NCBI GenBank assembly: GCA_024228115.1
Contig: JAAETT010000062.1
Location: forward strand, 1 to 45,404
Length of the DNA: 45,404 nucleotides
Direction: 5' to 3'
Source: a bacterium
GTDB lineage: Bacteria > Myxococcota_A > UBA9160 > UBA6930
Shown: piece after piece, positions 6,887 to 15,140 of the stretch
How the letters are laid out: the number at the start of each line of letters is the position of its first letter
Numbering within the stretch: the stretch's first letter is position 1
Notes under the pieces: model-generated
Database searches by the model: none
What the model was told of the DNA's origin: nothing
Seen by the model: the letters and a program-made list of their open reading frames with translations, nothing else
Position numbers and translations under genes: made by a program

Positions 6887-9800
6887 ATCTCGATCGGCTG
6901 CGGGTTCGCTCGATGAGTTCGGGGACGGAGAGTGCGAGCGGGAGTCGGACGCGTTCGCCGCGTTTGGTGCGGAAGAGCAGGTGCCCCTTGTCGCGGGCGT
7001 GGAAGAAGAGGTCGCGGAGGAGGGCGACGTCTTGTTGGCAGTAGCTTTCGATCTCGTCGATGCGGCCTTCCTTCCACCACTGAAGGGATTGCAGGCCGTC
7101 TGCACTCTTGGCGACGCCCAGGGTTTCCTCTCCGAGGTGGCCGAGGGCCAGACGAAAGCCCAGGCGCGTGTGGATGGCCTCGAGCAGGTCGAAGCTGGCC
7201 AGGTTCCGCAGGCCGTCATCCGTGTAGCCCTGCAGCACCTGGTAGTCGAAGCGGATCGAGTTGAAACCGATCACCAGATCGGCGGCGGCGAGATCGGCGA
7301 GGAGTGAGTCGACCTGCGCTTCACGGTAGGTCTTGAAGGCTTGCTCCCGACTATCCCAGGTGCAGGCCAGGGCCATGCGCATCAGATGGGCGTTATGCCA
7401 GCCGCCGACATCCTTGGCGCTGCGTTGGGTCTCGAGGTCGAACCAGATGAGTCGCGGCTCGGGGCCCGATTGGGCTTCGGCCTCCGGAGCGGGATTCGGG
7501 GTGCTGGCGAGCCGGATTTCCTCGTCCGGGAGTTCGGGCAACGGCTCCTGCCCGAGCGTGAGCTCCAGAACCCGTAGTGCCGCGGCCTTGTCGATCGGGC
7601 GGTTCCCGTTGCCGCAGCGCGGGGAGTGCACGCAGCCGGGACAGCCGCTCTCACAGGCACAATCGTGGATCAGCTGGTAGGTGGTTTCCAGCAGGCCTTC
7701 GATACGGTCAAAAGCGCTCGAGGTAAGGCCCATTCCGCCATCGTGTCCGTCGTAGAAGAACACCGCCGCCCGGCCGAGTTGTGGATGGCGGGTGTAGGAG
7801 ATGCCGGCCACGTCGAAGCGGTCGCAGAGGGCGAAGAGGGGGAATACGGCGAGAGCCGCGTGTTCCACCGCGTGGATGCCGCCCATCACGTGGCGTTCCT
7901 CGCGTTCCAGTACACCCGGGATTTCGTCGGGCATCTCCAGCCAGATCCCGGTCGTTTCGTACGAGGTCGGCGGAAGCTCGAGGGGCTCGGTTCCGAGTAG
8001 TTCCTGGCCGCGAACCCGCCGCCGTTCGAAACCTGTGACGTGGGTGGTGACTTTGACTCGGCCCTGGGTGAGGCGGATGTTGCCAGCGGGGCGCGTGCGA
8101 TCCCGGCTGAGGATTTCCGTCTCCTTCTCCGAGATGGCCTTCGTGAAGTAGACGGCTTCGACCGGCTCGACCGTGACCCGGCGTTCATCGAGTTCGAGTC
8201 GCGTGACCACGAAGGAGCGTCCCGCATGCAGGTAGATCGCTCCCTCGTGGCACTCGGTGTAGACATTCCCGGCGCCGATCTGCCCGATGATCCGAGGCTT
8301 TCCCTTGCCGTCTCGTTGGTTGGCGAGAACGATGGTGTAGCTGGCTCCCGCCGAGCGCAGGCTCACGTGGCGATGGGGGTTGCGGCGAGACGCGAACCAG
8401 CGATCGCCCGACTCGCTCTTCAGGAGCTCGCCGGCCTCTTCGAGTCGGCCGATGGAGGCCTGGACCGCGGGCGCTTGAAAGGCCGGCTCGTTGGCGCGGA
8501 GAGGGACCTCGGCAGCAGCACAAGGCAGATGGGCGTCCAGGATCTGGCTGTTGTTCGGGTCGAGGACTGCGTGTTCGAAGCGCCCCGAGAAGAAGGCTCG
8601 GGGATGGGCGACGAAATACTGATCCAAGGCATCCGGCTGGGCGATCATCGCGATCAGGGCTTCGTCTCGGCGCCCGACCCGGCCTGCTCGTTGCCAGGTC
8701 GCGATCTGGCTGCCGGGGTAGCCGACCAGCAAGCAGACATCGAGACCGCCGACATCGATCCCCATCTCGAGGGCCGAGGTCGAGATCACGCCCATCAGAT
8801 CGCCCTTGAAGAGCTTGCGTTCGATCTCCCGGCGCTCTTCGGGCAGGAAGCCCGCGCGATAGGAGCTGATCTTGTCGGCCAGAGCCGGATCGCCTTGCAC
8901 GATCCAGGTATGCATCAATTCGGTTACGCGGCGGGCCTTGGTGAACGCGATGGTGCGCAAGCCGTGGCCCACGGCCAGGCGAAACAACTGGCTCGCCACC
9001 GTATAGGGCGAAAGCTGAGGATTCATGAGTAGGACGTGACGTCGACTGCGGGATGCGCCATCGCTCTCGACCACTTCGAACGGGCGTCCCGCCAGGTTGC
9101 TGGCCAGCTCGCCCGGGTTGGCCACGGTGGCCGATGCGCAGACGAGCTGCGGTTTCGATCCGTGGTTGCGTGCGACTCGCAAGAGACGTCGCAAGACCTG
9201 TGAGACATGGGATCCGAAGATCCCGCGGTAGGTATGCAACTCGTCCACGACCACGAGGCGCAGGCCGCGGAAGAGACCATCCCAGCTCTGGTGATGCGGG
9301 AGGATGCCGAGGTGGAGCATGTCCGGGGTCGTGATGAGGACGTTAGGCGGATTCTCGCGGATCTTCTTGCGACGCGAAGGAGGGGTGTCTCCGTCGTAGA
9401 TCTCGACGCGCGGCCGGTCGTCCTGGGACATCAACCCGAGGGCGGTGATGTCCAGCTCGAGTTTGGCCCGCTGATCCTGTTCGAGGGCTTTCAGGGGGAA
9501 CAAGAAGATCGCCCGCGCGTCGCGGTCGGCGAGTGCCTGCTCCAACGTAGGCAGGCTGTAGACGAGGGATTTTCCGCTGGCGGTCGGCGTCGCCAGGACC
9601 ACATCCTTCCCCGAACGCAGGGCTTGGATGGCACGGCTCTGGTGGGCGTAGGGGGCGGAGATGCCGCGCGTCTTGAGGATCTGCTGAAGCGGAACCGGGA
9701 GTTCGAGTTCGGGGGCGAGATCGGGCTCCTGGGGTGGCAGGACCTCGTGGTGGCGCAGGGCCGAGGAGAGATCTGCGTCGGCAGCAATGGCATCGAGGAA

Positions 9801-9899
9801 GGCTGCGATGCGTTCGCCGGTCCCTCCGCCGCCGGACGCGACGTTCCCGCTCGTGCGGCTTGTCCGTCCAGGGCCTACTCGATCTGCTTGCTTCGACAC
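6885..9899 (-). CDS. DEAD/DEAH helicase (MrfA/YprA-like) fused to DEDD exonuclease (MrfB/YprB-like)
   Basis: The N-terminal ~800 residues are a superfamily 2 DNA helicase. Motif I is ATPTASGKS (about 103-111), motif II DELH, motif III SAT, then SALEMGIDVGGLD and WQRAGRVGRR. A C-terminal zinc-binding region carries CACESGCPGC and a fourth Cys in SPRCGNG, the DUF1998-type end seen in Bacillus MrfA. From about residue 815 a second domain begins: FDLET (first two acidic metal ligands), IGFNSIRFDY, and SYCQQDV, the three motifs of a DEDD 3'-5' exonuclease as in YprB/MrfB. In Bacillus these are two separate proteins that together excise mitomycin adducts; here they are one chain of 1004 aa. The start is GTG 9899. 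The role in DNA repair is inferred from that pair. It stands alone, divergent from the Rrf2 gene. Confidence 0.9.
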   Translation of the reverse strand: MSKQADRVGPGRTSRTSGNVASGGGGTGERIAAFLDAIAADADLSSALRHHEVLPPQEPDLAPELELPVPLQQILKTRGISAPYAHQSRAIQALRSGKDVVLATPTASGKSLVYSLPTLEQALADRDARAIFLFPLKALEQDQRAKLELDITALGLMSQDDRPRVEIYDGDTPPSRRKKIRENPPNVLITTPDMLHLGILPHHQSWDGLFRGLRLVVVDELHTYRGIFGSHVSQVLRRLLRVARNHGSKPQLVCASATVANPGELASNLAGRPFEVVESDGASRSRRHVLLMNPQLSPYTVASQLFRLAVGHGLRTIAFTKARRVTELMHTWIVQGDPALADKISSYRAGFLPEERREIERKLFKGDLMGVISTSALEMGIDVGGLDVCLLVGYPGSQIATWQRAGRVGRRDEALIAMIAQPDALDQYFVAHPRAFFSGRFEHAVLDPNNSQILDAHLPCAAAEVPLRANEPAFQAPAVQASIGRLEEAGELLKSESGDRWFASRRNPHRHVSLRSAGASYTIVLANQRDGKGKPRIIGQIGAGNVYTECHEGAIYLHAGRSFVVTRLELDERRVTVEPVEAVYFTKAISEKETEILSRDRTRPAGNIRLTQGRVKVTTHVTGFERRRVRGQELLGTEPLELPPTSYETTGIWLEMPDEIPGVLEREERHVMGGIHAVEHAALAVFPLFALCDRFDVAGISYTRHPQLGRAAVFFYDGHDGGMGLTSSAFDRIEGLLETTYQLIHDCACESGCPGCVHSPRCGNGNRPIDKAAALRVLELTLGQEPLPELPDEEIRLASTPNPAPEAEAQSGPEPRLIWFDLETQRSAKDVGGWHNAHLMRMALACTWDSREQAFKTYREAQVDSLLADLAAADLVIGFNSIRFDYQVLQGYTDDGLRNLASFDLLEAIHTRLGFRLALGHLGEETLGVAKSADGLQSLQWWKEGRIDEIESYCQQDVALLRDLFFHARDKGHLLFRTKRGERVRLPLALSVPELIERTRSRSR

Positions 9900-10058
9900 A
9901 TCCCCATTCGCCCGCCAATGCTGCAGACGCCTTTCGACTGTTTCCGCCGGTGGGAGGTGCGGCGGTGGTGAAACGGGGACGATCGAAGACTACCACCCAT
10001 CGCATCGACGTCATGGGCGCCTTGTGGGTTGGCGCCGGGAGCGGCAAGGTCTTCCGCG

Positions 10059-10511
10059 ATGCGTCTCTCCCTCCAGAGCCAATACGCGATCTGCGGGATG
10101 TTCGATCTCGCGTACCATGGGGAAGAGGGCCCGGTGCAGGTGCGCGTGATCGGTGAACGCCAGCGGATCCCGCGACGCTTTCTGGAACAGATCTTCCAGC
10201 GCCTCCGAAAGGCCGGGCTGGTGCGTGGCAAACGCGGGCCGGGTGGCGGCTACGTGTTGGCTCGAGACGCCGAGCAGGTGACGCTGCGAGATATCGTCGA
10301 GGCGGTGGAGGGCCCCCTGGGAGATGCCCTGGCGCCTGGTCCGCCGCCCAGAGATCGGGAAGTTCCGGAGCGTCCGACGTTTCTGTGGCCGGATCTGGCA
10401 GCTCGCATCCAGGGAGCACTCGAAAGCGTGAGCTTGGAAGGCCTGTGTCGGCAGGCTGCCGAGGCTGGCGTCGAGCGGGCCAGCGCAGCGGGCCGTACCT
10501 GGCATATCTGA
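10059..10511 (+). CDS. Rrf2-family transcriptional regulator
   Basis: This is a winged-helix DNA-binding repressor of the Rrf2 family, about 150 aa. It opens with MRLSLQSQYAICGMFDLAYH and contains IPRRFLEQIFQRLRKAGLV (recognition helix) and GPGGGYVLARD (wing), which are family hallmarks. It lacks the three-cysteine cluster of IscR/NsrR; only single cysteines are visible, so it probably does not hold an Fe-S cluster and is closer in type to CymR or a redox-blind member. The ATG at 10059 was chosen because AAGGT lies 8 nt upstream and the family motif begins at once. It precedes the BNR-sulfur carrier-JAMM genes by 61 nt on the same strand and may control them; CymR regulates cysteine metabolism in Bacillus, so the context fits, but this is inference. 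Confidence 0.9.
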   Translation: MRLSLQSQYAICGMFDLAYHGEEGPVQVRVIGERQRIPRRFLEQIFQRLRKAGLVRGKRGPGGGYVLARDAEQVTLRDIVEAVEGPLGDALAPGPPPRDREVPERPTFLWPDLAARIQGALESVSLEGLCRQAAEAGVERASAAGRTWHI

Positions 10512-10572
10512 GCCAGCGCGCTCCGCCTGAATTCCCTGGCTCCGAACCCTCGAGGCTGCGTATCCTGGCGCC

Positions 10573-11832
10573 ATGAGGTTTCCAATGGCGAACCCCGATG
10601 GTGCTCCTGCTTCCGGCAGCGCGGCGAAGGATGCGAATGCTCCTCCCCGAGAGGCGTCGCCGCTCGACCCGGGCCGCCACGCCGAGATCCACCATCGGCC
10701 TGGCCTCGCGCTCCTGGTTGGGACGAGGAAGGGCGCCTGGATCCTTCGGCCGGACGCGGCCCGCGAGGTATGGACGACCGAGGGGCCGGTGTTCCTGGGG
10801 AACGTGGCACATCACTTCTGCCTCGACCCGCGTGACGGTCGAACCCTGCTGATCGCCGCGAGGGCAGGGCATCTGGGGCCGACCGTGTTCCGGTCCACCG
10901 ATGGGGGCAGGAACTGGCAAGAGGCTACGCGTCCGCCGGCCTTTCCCAAGCCCTCGCCGGCCGGGCGCCAACGGGCCGTGGAACAGGTGTTCTGGCTGAC
11001 GCCCGGCCACGCGGATCAGCCTGGGGTCTGGTACGCAGGGACCGCGCCGGAAGGGCTCTTCCGCAGTGAGGACGGGGGCCTGACCTGGGATGGTGTGGAT
11101 GGCTGGAACGACCATGCGAGCTGGGACCTCTGGGCTGAGCCGGACGATGCGGAACAATCGACGCCGGACGGTTCGCCCCTCCACTCGGTGAGGATCGATC
11201 CACGCGATCCCTCCCATCTGTATCTCTCGACCTCGAGCGGGGGGGTGTTCGAGAGCCTTCGAGCGGGTGCGGACTGGCGGCCGCTGAATGGCGGTGTGGA
11301 AGCGAATTTCTTGCCGGATCCGTTCCCCGAGACCGGCCAGGATACCCACCACCTGGCCATGCATCCCAAGGCGCCGGACGTCCTCTACCAGCAGAACCAT
11401 TGCGGTATCTACCGCCTCGAGCGGCCCGGCAAACAGTGGACACGGATCGGTGACAACATGCCGAAGGACGTGGGGGACATCGGCTTCCCGATTTCCCTGC
11501 ATCCCCGGGATCCGGATACGGCCTGGGTGTTTCCGATGGACGGTACGGACGTCTGGCCACGCACGAGCCCGGCTGGCCGGCCGGCGGTCTATCGCACCCG
11601 CGACGCTGGCAAGAGCTGGGAGCGCCAGGATGCGGGTCTTCCGGCGCAGCAGGCCTGGCTCACGGTGAAGCGTCAATCGATGGCGGTGGATGAACGCGAT
11701 CCGGTTGGCGTGTACTTCGGCACCACCAATGGAGACGTCTGGGCAAGCGCGGACGAGGGCGCCAGCTGGCAATGCATCGCTCCCCACCTGCCCCATGTGT
11801 ACTCCATCGAGGCCGTGGAGTTCGTCGCGTGA
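10573..11832 (+). CDS. BNR/sialidase-like beta-propeller protein
   Basis: This is a propeller protein of the BNR/exo-alpha-sialidase-like (VPS10-like) superfamily, 419 aa. Four Asp-box motifs can be read: STDGGRNWQ, SEDGGLTWDG, TRDAGKSWER and SADEGASWQC. A GTRKGAWIL motif stands near the start, as in family members annotated 'glycosyl hydrolase' in many genomes. There is no signal peptide, so it is probably cytoplasmic; true sialidase activity is doubtful. An ATG 12 nt further in (10585) is an alternative start; neither has a strong ribosome binding site. Its stop codon overlaps the GTG of the sulfur carrier gene (GTGA), so the two are translationally coupled. This pairing with a MoaD/ThiS-like gene occurs in other bacteria to my knowledge, but its meaning is unknown. 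Confidence 0.85.
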   Translation: MRFPMANPDGAPASGSAAKDANAPPREASPLDPGRHAEIHHRPGLALLVGTRKGAWILRPDAAREVWTTEGPVFLGNVAHHFCLDPRDGRTLLIAARAGHLGPTVFRSTDGGRNWQEATRPPAFPKPSPAGRQRAVEQVFWLTPGHADQPGVWYAGTAPEGLFRSEDGGLTWDGVDGWNDHASWDLWAEPDDAEQSTPDGSPLHSVRIDPRDPSHLYLSTSSGGVFESLRAGADWRPLNGGVEANFLPDPFPETGQDTHHLAMHPKAPDVLYQQNHCGIYRLERPGKQWTRIGDNMPKDVGDIGFPISLHPRDPDTAWVFPMDGTDVWPRTSPAGRPAVYRTRDAGKSWERQDAGLPAQQAWLTVKRQSMAVDERDPVGVYFGTTNGDVWASADEGASWQCIAPHLPHVYSIEAVEFVA

Positions 11833-12086
11833 AGGTGTCGATTCCCGAGCCGCTGCGAGGCTACACCGGCGCCGGGGAGGTCGATGCGGAGGGCGCTTCC
11901 GTCGATGAGCTGCTTCGCGATCTCGACCGGCTCTACCCGGGCCTTCGTTTCCGCATGGTGGATGAGCGGGATCGTCTCCGGCCCCACTTGCGGGTGTTCA
12001 TCAATCGAGAGCGCGCACGCGGCCTGCAGGAGCCCCTCCGCGAGGGGGACCAGGTGCAGATCCTCCAGGCGCTGAGCGGTGGGTAG
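11829..12086 (+). CDS. MoaD/ThiS-like ubiquitin-fold sulfur carrier protein
   Basis: This is an 85-residue protein of the MoaD/ThiS/CysO fold. It begins KVSIPEPLRGYTG, contains VFINRE and LREGDQVQIL, the last two strands of the fold, and ends exactly in ALSGG, the exposed Gly-Gly that is adenylated and thiocarboxylated in this family. The GTG start overlaps the stop of the BNR gene. The next gene encodes a JAMM protease. That neighbourhood matches the CysO-Mec+ pair of actinobacteria, where the carrier delivers sulfide for cysteine synthesis and Mec+ cleaves the new cysteine from the carrier. Molybdopterin or thiamine synthesis is less likely because no moa or thi genes are near. No activating E1-like enzyme (MoeB/ThiF) and no cysteine synthase is in the window. 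Confidence 0.9.
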   Translation: MKVSIPEPLRGYTGAGEVDAEGASVDELLRDLDRLYPGLRFRMVDERDRLRPHLRVFINRERARGLQEPLREGDQVQILQALSGG

Positions 12087-12201
12087 TGGGTTGTCTGCCC
12101 CCAGGGGACAGTGCCCCGACCAGCGGGACGGGTGAAATCCCCGAGGGTGTTCCGTAGAATGCCGCGGTCCCACGCAGGGGCCGAGTTGCCCAGGACGGGC
12201 C

Positions 12202-12265
12202 GTGAGCGGACGCATCGACGTAGATCGGTCTCTGTGAGCGGACGCATCGACGTAGAACGGTCGCT
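12202..12265 (+). repeat. 32-bp tandem duplication at the start of the JAMM gene
   Basis: Two adjacent 32-bp units (12202-12233 and 12234-12265) differ at only two positions. Each starts with GTGAGCGGACGCATCGACG. The second GTG is the start of the JAMM gene. Because 32 is not a multiple of three, the first copy opens a different frame of 11 codons that ends in a TGA overlapping the true GTG. Confidence 0.85.
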
Positions 12266-12737
12266 GCCTCCGGTGGCAGTGCCCGCGATCGTGTGGAACG
12301 AGCTTCGGGGCCATGCCCTGGAGACGGTTCCTGAGGAGTGCTGCGGGCTCCTCCTGGGCAAGGAAGCCGGTCGCTACGAGAGGGTGGTCCGCTGTCGCAA
12401 CGAAATGACGCGGTTGCACCAGGAAGACCCGCAGTCCCATCCGCTCGACGGACGGGAGGCGTTTCACATGAACGAGATGGACTACGTGCGGATCCAGCAA
12501 CAGGCCAAAGAGGAACGGGTTCAGGTGACCGCGGTCTACCACTCCCACGTAGGCGCTGGCGCGTACTTCTCCGAGATGGATCAAGCCTATGCCCTCGAAC
12601 CGTTGTTTCCGTTCCCCGATGCAGATCATCTGGTGATCTCCGTGGTAGAACGCCGAGTCCGAGACATCGCCATCTTTCGCTATGAGCGAGCGACAGGTGG
12701 TTTCGAAGGACGCGTGCTCAGCACGGAGGCCCCGTGA
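12234..12737 (+). CDS. JAMM/MPN+ metalloprotease (Mec+/Mov34-like)
   Basis: This is a zinc protease of the JAB1/MPN/Mov34 family, 167 aa. The complete JAMM signature is present: the glutamate in VPEECCGLLLG and HSHVGAGAYFSEMD (H-x-H-x7-S-x2-D). Bacterial members of this short type cut after the Gly-Gly of a sulfur carrier; Mec+ of Mycobacterium releases cysteine from CysO. The substrate is presumably the carrier encoded 148 nt upstream. I chose the GTG at 12234, after which the sequence reads SGRIDVERSLPPV; the open frame extends upstream to 12111 but with unnatural composition. A 32-bp tandem duplication places a second, out-of-frame GTG before it. Its stop overlaps the GTG of the lipoprotein gene. 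Confidence 0.9.
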   Translation: MSGRIDVERSLPPVAVPAIVWNELRGHALETVPEECCGLLLGKEAGRYERVVRCRNEMTRLHQEDPQSHPLDGREAFHMNEMDYVRIQQQAKEERVQVTAVYHSHVGAGAYFSEMDQAYALEPLFPFPDADHLVISVVERRVRDIAIFRYERATGGFEGRVLSTEAP

Positions 12738-13762
12738 AGCGGCTGATCGGATTGTTGCTGGTAGCCCATGCCCTGGGTTGCGCTGGCCCGCGGTACAGCT
12801 TCGAGGATCTTCCGGAGGCGCCGATCGCCCTCGTCTACCGGAACATGACGGAGGCCGAGCAGGCCGCCGACGCGTTCTACAAGATGGAGGAGAAACTTCG
12901 GACCGCGCGAACCGGCATTCGGCCCCGGAAACGCCAGAACACGCTGAACGTCGATGAGATGGCCCAGGCCTTCGGCGTCTACGGATCCGGTGAGACGCGC
13001 GCGGCTTCTTCCCTTGGACATCTGGCGCTGCTCGATCCGAGGACGGGGGTGGTCTCGATCGCCGATTGGGCGCCCCGCGGCTCCCGCCCGCTGGCATGGT
13101 CCGCCGATCACCAACGCCTCCTTTATCTCGGTCTCCGCCGGGGAATGCCGCATATCTACGAGCGCGATTTTCGCACCGGGGACATCACTCCGATCACCCA
13201 TACCCGTCGCCGTCACCTCGACGCTTGCTACTGCGGTGAGGACGCCATCGTCTTCGCGGCCTTCCTCCCATCAGGCGGAAGCAGGCTCTACCGTCGCAAG
13301 GCCGGTGGGGGGAAGGCGGAGGCGATCACGGACGGCCCCTCCGATTTCGCTCCCTCCTGCTCACCCGATGGCAGCGCGGTGTACTGGGCTTCGGTCGAGG
13401 ATAGGGCCTCGGGGCCGATCTCCATGCTCGACTTGACGGATCCCGACGGCCAGGCCCGGGTGCTGACGCGCGGCCGCCATCCGAGTGTGACTCCCGACGG
13501 CAAATGGATCGTCTACAGCGCAAAGACCCGCTCGGGCTGGAAGTTGTGGCGTATGCGCACCGATGGAACGGGGCGTCACCCGCTCGGCCGAGGCGCGTCC
13601 TGGGAGCATCAGCCCACGGCATCGACCGAAGGTGGCTATGCCGTCTTCGTGACCACGCCCTCGGACAAGGAAGTCCACTTCTCGGTGTGGGTCCGGCCCT
13701 TCGATGGCGACGATGACCGGCCGATGGCCATCGACGGTGAGGGCCTTTTTCCGGTCTGGTAG
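12734..13762 (+). CDS. TolB-like beta-propeller lipoprotein
   Basis: This is a predicted lipoprotein: the start MKRLIGLLLVAHALGC has a lipobox ending at Cys16, followed by Gly, so outer-membrane anchoring is possible. The body (342 aa) has WD40-like/PD40 repeats as in TolB and protease propellers: WSADHQRLLYL, CSPDGSAVYWAS and VTPDGKWIVYSA. It starts with a GTG that overlaps the JAMM stop codon (GTGA), and so belongs to the same transcript. A propeller in the envelope as the last gene of an operon with cytoplasmic sulfur-carrier genes is unexpected. The function is unknown. Confidence 0.85.
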   Translation: MKRLIGLLLVAHALGCAGPRYSFEDLPEAPIALVYRNMTEAEQAADAFYKMEEKLRTARTGIRPRKRQNTLNVDEMAQAFGVYGSGETRAASSLGHLALLDPRTGVVSIADWAPRGSRPLAWSADHQRLLYLGLRRGMPHIYERDFRTGDITPITHTRRRHLDACYCGEDAIVFAAFLPSGGSRLYRRKAGGGKAEAITDGPSDFAPSCSPDGSAVYWASVEDRASGPISMLDLTDPDGQARVLTRGRHPSVTPDGKWIVYSAKTRSGWKLWRMRTDGTGRHPLGRGASWEHQPTASTEGGYAVFVTTPSDKEVHFSVWVRPFDGDDDRPMAIDGEGLFPVW

Positions 13763-13791
13763 CTGCTCGTTACCGCCGCCCATCTTTTTCC

Positions 13792-13803
13792 GGCCGATCG
13801 GCC
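13792..13803. promoter_or_regulatory. 12-bp perfect palindrome upstream of sat
   Basis: GGCCGATCGGCC lies 30 nt before the sat start, after a T-rich run (CTTTTTCC). It is a candidate operator, for instance for a dimeric regulator; no experiment or comparison supports it, and GC-rich palindromes of this length occur by chance. Confidence 0.25.
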
Positions 13804-13833
13804 AACGTTTCTTCATCACGATCAGGAGTTCTC

Positions 13834-15099
13834 ATGTCCCGCACGCCTCAAGGCGATCTCGTTCCCGTTCACGGAGGCCTCGACGCACCCGTCGACTGCA
13901 CCATTCCCCTTTCCGAGCGCAAGGCGTTCCTGGCCGAGGCTTCTGGTCTGCCTTCCGTGCGGGTGAGCCGCGCGGATCTTTCGACCCTGTATCGAATCGG
14001 GGATGGCGCGCTCTCGCCGCTCGAAGGCCCGATGGACGAGGAGACCTGGAATCGGGTGCTCGATGAGCGGGTCATTCTCAGTGGTGGAAAGTCCTATGTC
14101 TGGACGATCCCCCTGGCGCTGCCCGTCACCGATGAAGAAGCCCAGGCTGCAGCCGGCGCATCGGCCGTCGCGGTGCAGACCGAGGAAGGGGACACCATCG
14201 CGATCGTCGACGGGCCGAGCTGCTACGCATTCGACAAGGATCGCTATGTCAAGCAGGTCTACCGTACGGAACGCTTCGACCATCCCGGCGGACGCATGGT
14301 CGAGAGCGACCCGCGCACGCAGCTTCTGGGCGGAAGCCTGCGGGTTCTGCCCCAGCCCATCAATCGGCAGTACGGCCAGTTCATGCTCTCCCCGGTCCGG
14401 GTACGAGCCTTGATCCGGGATCGGAAATGGGAGCGGGCGCTGGCATTCCAGACGCGCAATCCCCTGCATCGGGCCCATGAGTACGCCCTCGTCGCCGGCG
14501 CGGAGCGCCTGACCCGCGACGGGAGCTACACGGGCGTCGTGCTGAACCCGTTGGTCGGAGAGCTGAAAGGAGACGACGTCCCTGCATCCATGCGCATGGA
14601 GTGCTACCGGGAGCTTCGCAACAAGAGTCTGCTCGGCGAAGGGGACAAGGACGAGGCGCTCTGGGCCGAGCGGGGGTACGACCTGCCCGAGGTCTTCGAG
14701 CTGATCGGACTCGATATCAAGATGTTCTACGGTGGGCCGAGCGAGGCCGTCATGCACGCCATCTACCGGCAGAACTACGGCTTCAGCGATCTCGTCGTGG
14801 GCCGCAAGCACGCGGATGCGCCCTTCGAAGACGGCGAAGCCATCTGGGGCGACTTCGATGCCCACGAGATCTTCGACGATCTCCCGGGAGAGCTCCACCT
14901 CACACCGTGCAAGATCGGCTTTGCGGCCTTCTATGAGTCGCTGGGACGGGTCGACCTGATGGAGCGACATCCTGACGAGAAGCCCTACGGCATCTCGGGA
15001 ACGAAGGTCCGTGATCAGCTTCGCGCTGGGGAACATCCGGATCCGCGCATTCTTCGCCCCGAGATCGCGGATATCCTGATCGAAGCGTACAAGGCCTGA
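13834..15099 (+). CDS. sat: Sulfate adenylyltransferase (ATP sulfurylase)
   Basis: The enzyme makes adenosine 5'-phosphosulfate and pyrophosphate from ATP and sulfate, the first step of sulfate activation. The homo-oligomeric Sat family is shown by FQTRNPLHRAHEYAL (QxRNPxHxxH nucleotide-binding motif), the N-terminal PUA-like region with LSPLEGPMD, MFYGGPSEA, and the C-terminal ISGTKVRDQL. The length of 421 aa is usual for a Sat without fused APS kinase. The ATG has AGGAG 6 nt upstream. It follows the lipoprotein gene by 71 nt and precedes ald. In this setting it likely supplies assimilatory sulfur to the carrier/JAMM module; a role in dissimilatory metabolism has no support, since no apr or dsr genes are present. 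Confidence 0.95.
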   Translation: MSRTPQGDLVPVHGGLDAPVDCTIPLSERKAFLAEASGLPSVRVSRADLSTLYRIGDGALSPLEGPMDEETWNRVLDERVILSGGKSYVWTIPLALPVTDEEAQAAAGASAVAVQTEEGDTIAIVDGPSCYAFDKDRYVKQVYRTERFDHPGGRMVESDPRTQLLGGSLRVLPQPINRQYGQFMLSPVRVRALIRDRKWERALAFQTRNPLHRAHEYALVAGAERLTRDGSYTGVVLNPLVGELKGDDVPASMRMECYRELRNKSLLGEGDKDEALWAERGYDLPEVFELIGLDIKMFYGGPSEAVMHAIYRQNYGFSDLVVGRKHADAPFEDGEAIWGDFDAHEIFDDLPGELHLTPCKIGFAAFYESLGRVDLMERHPDEKPYGISGTKVRDQLRAGEHPDPRILRPEIADILIEAYKA

Positions 15100-15140
15100 G
15101 AGGATCGCCCTGGCGGCGACCCGGAGGCGAGGGAAACCCC

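Noticed and set aside
8040-9032. 330-codon plus-strand ORF inside the helicase gene
   Set aside because: It is a shadow frame opposite a gene with all motifs; its composition (D/G/R-rich, no fold) is typical for antisense of high-GC coding DNA.
9343-11796. 817-codon minus-strand ORF across the Rrf2 and BNR genes
   Set aside because: It is opposite to genes with family motifs and overlaps the helicase in another frame; arginine/proline-rich shadow.
12100-12120. Remnant of a GGGGACA-type palindrome (CCCCCAGGGGACAGTGCCCC)
   Set aside because: Only short pairing is possible and there is no long arm; it may be a decayed element but cannot be shown.
13361-15036. Long minus-strand ORFs opposite the lipoprotein and sat genes
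   Set aside because: Sat has full motifs on the plus strand; the reverse frames carry none.
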